A stretch of 25,119 nt of DNA from Oscillospiraceae bacterium (GTDB lineage Bacteria > Bacillota > Clostridia > Oscillospirales > Oscillospiraceae), in the NCBI GenBank assembly GCA_031255955.1, contig JAIRRO010000014.1:1-25119 (forward strand), in the 5' to 3' direction. Positions within the stretch are counted from its first letter, which is position 1. The number at the start of each line of letters is the position of its first letter. Under the pieces are notes generated by a model. It ran no database searches and was not told where the DNA came from. It saw only the letters and a program-made list of their open reading frames with translations. Both the position numbers and the translations under genes were made by a program. Positions 21,327 through 25,119 of this stretch are shown piece by piece.

Positions 21327-24300
21327 ATGTTCCAGCCCTCCGCCTTGAAAACAGGCTCGCTTTCGGACAGCATCGCGCCCGCCGACGGAATTTCCGCCGT
21401 TATAATTTTGCGCTCTCCGGGCATCAGGGTGAAATAATTATCGCTCCAAAAAACGGGCAGAATATCGCAGCCGTCCGCCGTTTCGGCGTGCAATGCCAGC
21501 TGAACGGCGGGCGCGCTCCCCGTGTTTTTAACGGTTATCTCGCGGCGGAGCGCGCCGTTTTTCGCGGTGCGCTCCGCGTCCCGCCGAACCGTAAGCTCCG
21601 CCGTGATACTTGGAATATCACCCATCGCGCGGTAGTTTTGATATTCGCGTTTGTTGTGCCAGTACGTGTTTTCACCCAAAACGGCGTTGCTTTCATCCAG
21701 CAGCCGCAGACGCAGGAATATGACGTCGGTGTCGGCGGCGGAGAAATCAAGCGCCGCGACAAACACACCGGAGGCGTCCGCGCCCAGCGTCTCGACGCTG
21801 TAATCCCGCTTTGATACCGCCTCGCCGCGCATATTAAAAATTTCGGCGGTGACAGTGACGCCGCGATACTCGCGCGGCGTGTGGTTTGCCAGCAGCAGCC
21901 TGTCACCGCGCGGATCCCACAGCGCGCGCGTCGGCTGATTGCCCGCCCGCGCGCCGAAATATCCGCCGTTTACGTCCAAATACCAGTCGTATGTCTGCCA
22001 CATAAAGCTCTGCCACGACGATTGACTCATCCACATAAGCAGCCCGTTTGAGCGGCGCGCGCCCAGCGCCTCAAACAGTCCGCGGTGATGCTCAAAATTA
22101 ATCATTTGAGCCGCGCGGGAGAAATCCACGATGCTCCACGCGTTCCCGGCTTCGGCTGTCATTTTTTTGACAGCTTTTTTGTATGCGCTGAAAACGGGGT
22201 CGCTCTCGTCGGGCTTTTGTCCCTGCACGTTATCGACGGGGATGTCAAAGTCCCCGCCGAGATAGTCCTGAAGCGCACCCATGTAGCTGGAGGCGGGACC
22301 GTTCATATGATATGTCCAGTCGTGCAGCGCCCACACCTCTGAAATTGGCCAAAGATTTTCCGGCGCGACGAATTTTTTCAAGCTGCGCAGCTCCGGCACG
22401 TTCGGAATCCCGCGCTCAGAGCGCAAAACGGTGGAGGTCACATCGTTGAAATACTGCTTCACGCCGCGCTCGGCGCCCTGCCAAGCCAGCGAATATCCGC
22501 CGCCGGAGCCGACGGGCGGCATCGCGGAGCAGGGGAAATATACGCGCGTGCCGTCCAGCGCCGCCGTGAGCTCGCGCAGCGGCTCATCGATTTCCGGGGG
22601 TGGATTGCCCTCATTTCGCCCGCAATAAATGGCAAGCGCGGCGTGTGATCGGTATTTTTTTATCTTATCGGCGGCGTTTTCAAGAAACAGCGGAACATCG
22701 TTCGGATCGGGACCGTCCACGGGATTGGCAAGCCAAAAATCATCCCATATCAGAATGCCGTATTTGTCGCAGGCGTCGTAAAACGCCGGGTGATTCGTCA
22801 TGCCGATCCAGTTGCGAATCATCGTCATATTCGCCTCCGCGTGAAGGCGAACCTTGTGGTCAAACACCTCCGGCGTGTCAAGCTTCAGCCCGTCGTCCAT
22901 GCCCCAGTTGCCGCCCTTCGCGACGATACGCACACCGTTGCAATACAGCGTCAGCAGACCGCCGTCTATGGGGTATGTAAATTTTCGCACACCGAATTTG
23001 AAGCAAGCCTCGTCGGCAGCGCCCGCCGAGGTCCGCACAGCGACGCGCGCGGTGTATAAAAACGGCTCGCCGTATGTATTCGGATACCAAAGCGTTGGAT
23101 TATCAAGGGTTATGCCGTCAATTTCAATATCCGTTTCCTCGCCGGGGCGCAGTGTTATCTCGCGCGTAAAGCGCAGCCCTCCCGGGGTAATTACGCCCTC
23201 GATTACGGCTGTAATCGGGTCGCTATTCGATATGCCCGCCGCGCTGCCCGGCGCGTGGCAGGAGATACCCGCGCGGAAAATTAAGTCCGCCCTTGAAGCG
23301 TCCAACGCGTATTCGCGCGTCATGCTCTGCTCAACCTCGCTCGGGGATTCGGCATATACGCGAAGCTCCCGAATAAGTGTCGGGCGTTTTTTGCCGCCCA
23401 GCTCCCGCCCGCAAAGCGCCGTAAACCGAATATATCGCGCCGTGTCCGGTGAGAACACGGGGAACGGCACGGGATGCCCGGGACCCCAGTCGCCCATATC
23501 AATCACGGGAAGCGCCGTCCCGCCCTGAATGCTGTCTGAGACTGCGTGCCCGTCAAATTCCTCTGTGCCGCCGCTCGGCTCCGCCGTTCTTATGCCGAAC
23601 CACGGCGTTTGAACCTCCCCGCCGGGGTGCGCGTCAAAATTCGTCCACATCACGCCGTCAAGCGAGCGCTCCAGCTTAAATTTTTCCGCGTGGCGGGACT
23701 CTGAATCGGCGGACGCGCCGCCGGATTCCGTCCCCCATATGATGACGGCGGAGCCGACCGTTTTTGCCTCGCCGAGGTCGATAACGAAGCTGTCGCCGTC
23801 CGCGCCCGAAAACTGCGTTGCAAGTCCGCGCGCGAAATTTTCTGACGCCACAGCGGCGGAGAGCTCGCGGATATCCAAGTCTGTTTCTATCCACGGGTCA
23901 GAAATTTTAATCGCGACGCCGTCCGGCGTGGCGGGCAGGAAGGAGACGTGAAAATCGCCGTAAATTCCGGTGTTTCGTCCGCGTATCGTGGGCAGCCAGT
24001 CCCAGCCGACGCTGGCGTGCAGCGTGGGGTTGTCCGCGCCGAGCAGACCGCCGTTCGGTCCCGGTCCCTCCGATAACCCCTGCGTCGTGACCTCTCCCGG
24101 CGTGTCGTTTTTATAAACCAGTACAGCGACAGCGTTTTCTTCCCCGAAACGCGCCAGCTCCGTGACGTCAAAACTCGCGCGGATAAACGCGCCCTCTATC
24201 GAGTGCTTGCGATGAGCTAGCGCGTTCGGCAGCCGCCTTCCGTTGAAATATACGTCTGCTTTCCAGTTTATAGCGTCAAAATTGAGAAAAACGCGCTGCC

Positions 24301-24925
24301 CGCGCCGCTCATCAGGTATCGCGAGCCTTGCCCTGTACCAAAAATCCGCCGTGAAAAACGCCTCTGAGACTTGAAATTGCCAGTCGTCATAGTTCGGATC
24401 GGGTATCGCCCCGGCTTTAAGATACGAAACAAGCGCCGTGCCGGGAACAGTTGCGGGCAGCCAGTCGGAGGCGTCGTATTCCGCGCGCGAAATATCCTCG
24501 CCACCGGCGTTAACTCCCTCCGCGCGCTCTATAAACCAGCCGCAGGGTGTTTCGTAACGCAGGGCGTTTTCGCCAATCACCTCAAGCCTGCGTATGGCGT
24601 AGCCGCTCCCAGCAGAGCGCCTCAGCAGCAGCCGCACATATCGCGCGCGGGCGTTCGTGTCCGCCTCCCGCACTGCCGTCCAGCGCTCCCCATCAGAGGA
24701 CGCCAGAGCGGCGTAATCCGTCGCTCGCGGCTCGCCCCAATGGATATTGATGCGCGAAATGTCCGTATCAGCGCCTAAATCCACGCGAAGCCACTCCGGC
24801 GCGGCGCCGTCGCTCTCCGCGCTGCGCCACTCTCCAAAGCGCTCTGTCACCAGATGCGCCGTGCAATTGTAATCGGCGGAGCTTGACGCCCACGCCGCCC
24901 TTCTAAACGCGGTATCCCTTGTCAT
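21317..24925 (-). CDS. Glycoside hydrolase family 2 (exo-beta-glucosaminidase / beta-mannosidase-like) with two F5/8-type-C-like modules
   Basis: 1202 residues. Residues 1-118 are an F5/8-type-C-like (discoidin, CBM32-like) module (WLRVDLGADTDISRINIHWG). About 125-330 are the GH2 jelly-roll sugar-binding domain (FWYRARLAIP, FDAINWKADVYFNGRRL). A second discoidin-like module, about 355-525, interrupts the immunoglobulin-like domain right after its first strand (DPWIETDLD). The TIM barrel, about 650-950, holds the acid/base motif GRNEG (Glu772) and a likely nucleophile in SERGIPNVPE (Glu837). The 65-residue spacing is closer to CsxA-type glucosaminidases than to beta-mannosidases. A beta-rich tail follows. 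No signal peptide is visible, so the enzyme is probably intracellular and acts on imported oligosaccharides; the substrate is not certain. It has its own promoter. Confidence 0.85.
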   Translation of the reverse strand: MTRDTAFRRAAWASSSADYNCTAHLVTERFGEWRSAESDGAAPEWLRVDLGADTDISRINIHWGEPRATDYAALASSDGERWTAVREADTNARARYVRLLLRRSAGSGYAIRRLEVIGENALRYETPCGWFIERAEGVNAGGEDISRAEYDASDWLPATVPGTALVSYLKAGAIPDPNYDDWQFQVSEAFFTADFWYRARLAIPDERRGQRVFLNFDAINWKADVYFNGRRLPNALAHRKHSIEGAFIRASFDVTELARFGEENAVAVLVYKNDTPGEVTTQGLSEGPGPNGGLLGADNPTLHASVGWDWLPTIRGRNTGIYGDFHVSFLPATPDGVAIKISDPWIETDLDIRELSAAVASENFARGLATQFSGADGDSFVIDLGEAKTVGSAVIIWGTESGGASADSESRHAEKFKLERSLDGVMWTNFDAHPGGEVQTPWFGIRTAEPSGGTEEFDGHAVSDSIQGGTALPVIDMGDWGPGHPVPFPVFSPDTARYIRFTALCGRELGGKKRPTLIRELRVYAESPSEVEQSMTREYALDASRADLIFRAGISCHAPGSAAGISNSDPITAVIEGVITPGGLRFTREITLRPGEETDIEIDGITLDNPTLWYPNTYGEPFLYTARVAVRTSAGAADEACFKFGVRKFTYPIDGGLLTLYCNGVRIVAKGGNWGMDDGLKLDTPEVFDHKVRLHAEANMTMIRNWIGMTNHPAFYDACDKYGILIWDDFWLANPVDGPDPNDVPLFLENAADKIKKYRSHAALAIYCGRNEGNPPPEIDEPLRELTAALDGTRVYFPCSAMPPVGSGGGYSLAWQGAERGVKQYFNDVTSTVLRSERGIPNVPELRSLKKFVAPENLWPISEVWALHDWTYHMNGPASSYMGALQDYLGGDFDIPVDNVQGQKPDESDPVFSAYKKAVKKMTAEAGNAWSIVDFSRAAQMINFEHHRGLFEALGARRSNGLLMWMSQSSWQSFMWQTYDWYLDVNGGYFGARAGNQPTRALWDPRGDRLLLANHTPREYRGVTVTAEIFNMRGEAVSKRDYSVETLGADASGVFVAALDFSAADTDVIFLRLRLLDESNAVLGENTYWHNKREYQNYRAMGDIPSITAELTVRRDAERTAKNGALRREITVKNTGSAPAVQLALHAETADGCDILPVFWSDNYFTLMPGERKIITAEIPSAGAMLSESEPVFKAEGWNIAP

Positions 24926-24963
24926 AACGCAGTCCCCCAGTGTGAATTTTTAATCTTTGCGAT

Positions 24964-24992
24964 ATTGTACCCGACATAAAAAATAATTTCAA
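24964..24992 (-). promoter_or_regulatory. GH2 gene promoter
   Basis: Minus-strand TTGAAA (24992-24987) and TACAAT (24969-24964), spacer 17, about 39 bases before the ATG. The ribosome binding site GGGGGA lies just ahead of the start. Confidence 0.75.
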
Positions 24993-25119
24993 CACAAAAT
25001 CAACGCAGAAATATATCGCGTCCCGCACGCAAATACTGTATACTAAGCCGCAGCGAAGCGCAAGACAAGGAGCGTCAACGCGCGGCGCAAGGAAAAAGCC
25101 CAAACAAAAAACGAAAGGA
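24993..25119 (+). other. Right edge of the window, probable upstream region of a rightward gene
   Basis: No gene fits here. Plus-strand TATACT at 25039-25044 could be a -10 box without a good -35. The window ends in ACGAAAGGA, which looks like a ribosome binding site, so a plus-strand gene may start just beyond the edge, divergent from the GH2 gene. Confidence 0.3.

Noticed and set aside
1..25119. CRISPR arrays, rRNA and tRNA genes
   Set aside because: No regularly spaced repeats, no rRNA motifs and no cloverleaf with TTCGA-type arm were seen in the intergenic regions read.

Overview
The window reads as chromosome from a G+C-rich, spore-forming, Gram-positive anaerobe of the Clostridia (Oscillospiraceae-like or a related uncultured lineage). 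This is inferred from a WalR-WalK-YycH-YycI operon, a YtvI-type sporulation membrane protein, a PadR-DUF1700-DUF4097 operon, an Rpn-type nuclease gene, strong GGAGG ribosome binding sites and sigma-A type promoters. Species cannot be named from the sequence. Most genes are G+C rich. The segment 391-3059 and the Rpn gene are visibly richer in A+T.

Layout. (1) 1-299, minus: 5' end of mnmG, with its own promoter. (2) 302-3148: an accessory cassette between two identical 89-bp copies of the mnmG promoter region. It holds an ECF sigma factor, a DUF4367 anti-sigma-like membrane protein and a membrane-anchored propeller-like protein, followed by inverted repeats and a strong terminator. (3) 3179-4078: an N-terminally truncated Rpn nuclease gene between two identical 57-bp copies of the 3' end of the neighbouring FAD oxidoreductase gene. 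(4) 4023-7583, minus: hom, lysC (with an internal in-frame start for a regulatory subunit) and the FAD oxidoreductase, forming an aspartate-pathway operon. (5) 7795-12298, plus: ytvI-like permease, two half-size TSUP transporter genes, an acyltransferase fused to a zinc ribbon, and rmuC. (6) 12329-12893: remains of toxin-antitoxin modules (3' end of a DUF4258 toxin, intact YgiT-type zinc finger antitoxin, truncated PIN toxin). (7) 12897-19108, minus: typA, walR, walK, yycH, yycI. (8) 19254-21311, plus: padR-DUF1700-DUF4097 operon with two perfect palindromes at its promoter. (9) 21317-24925, minus: a large GH2 glycosidase carrying two F5/8-type-C-like modules.

How it fits together. The mnmG promoter region and the 3' end of the FAD oxidoreductase gene would have been about 122 bp apart before disruption. 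Two separate insertions, about 2.76 kb and 0.84 kb, now lie between them. Each is bordered by an exact duplication of the host gene edge it touched, so both host genes kept an intact promoter or 3' end. One junction also completes a promoter for the sigma factor cassette, and the other duplicate leaves an orphan promoter aimed at a terminator. This double insertion is the most unusual feature of the window. Assembly error must be excluded, because both repeats are short enough to confuse short-read assemblers.
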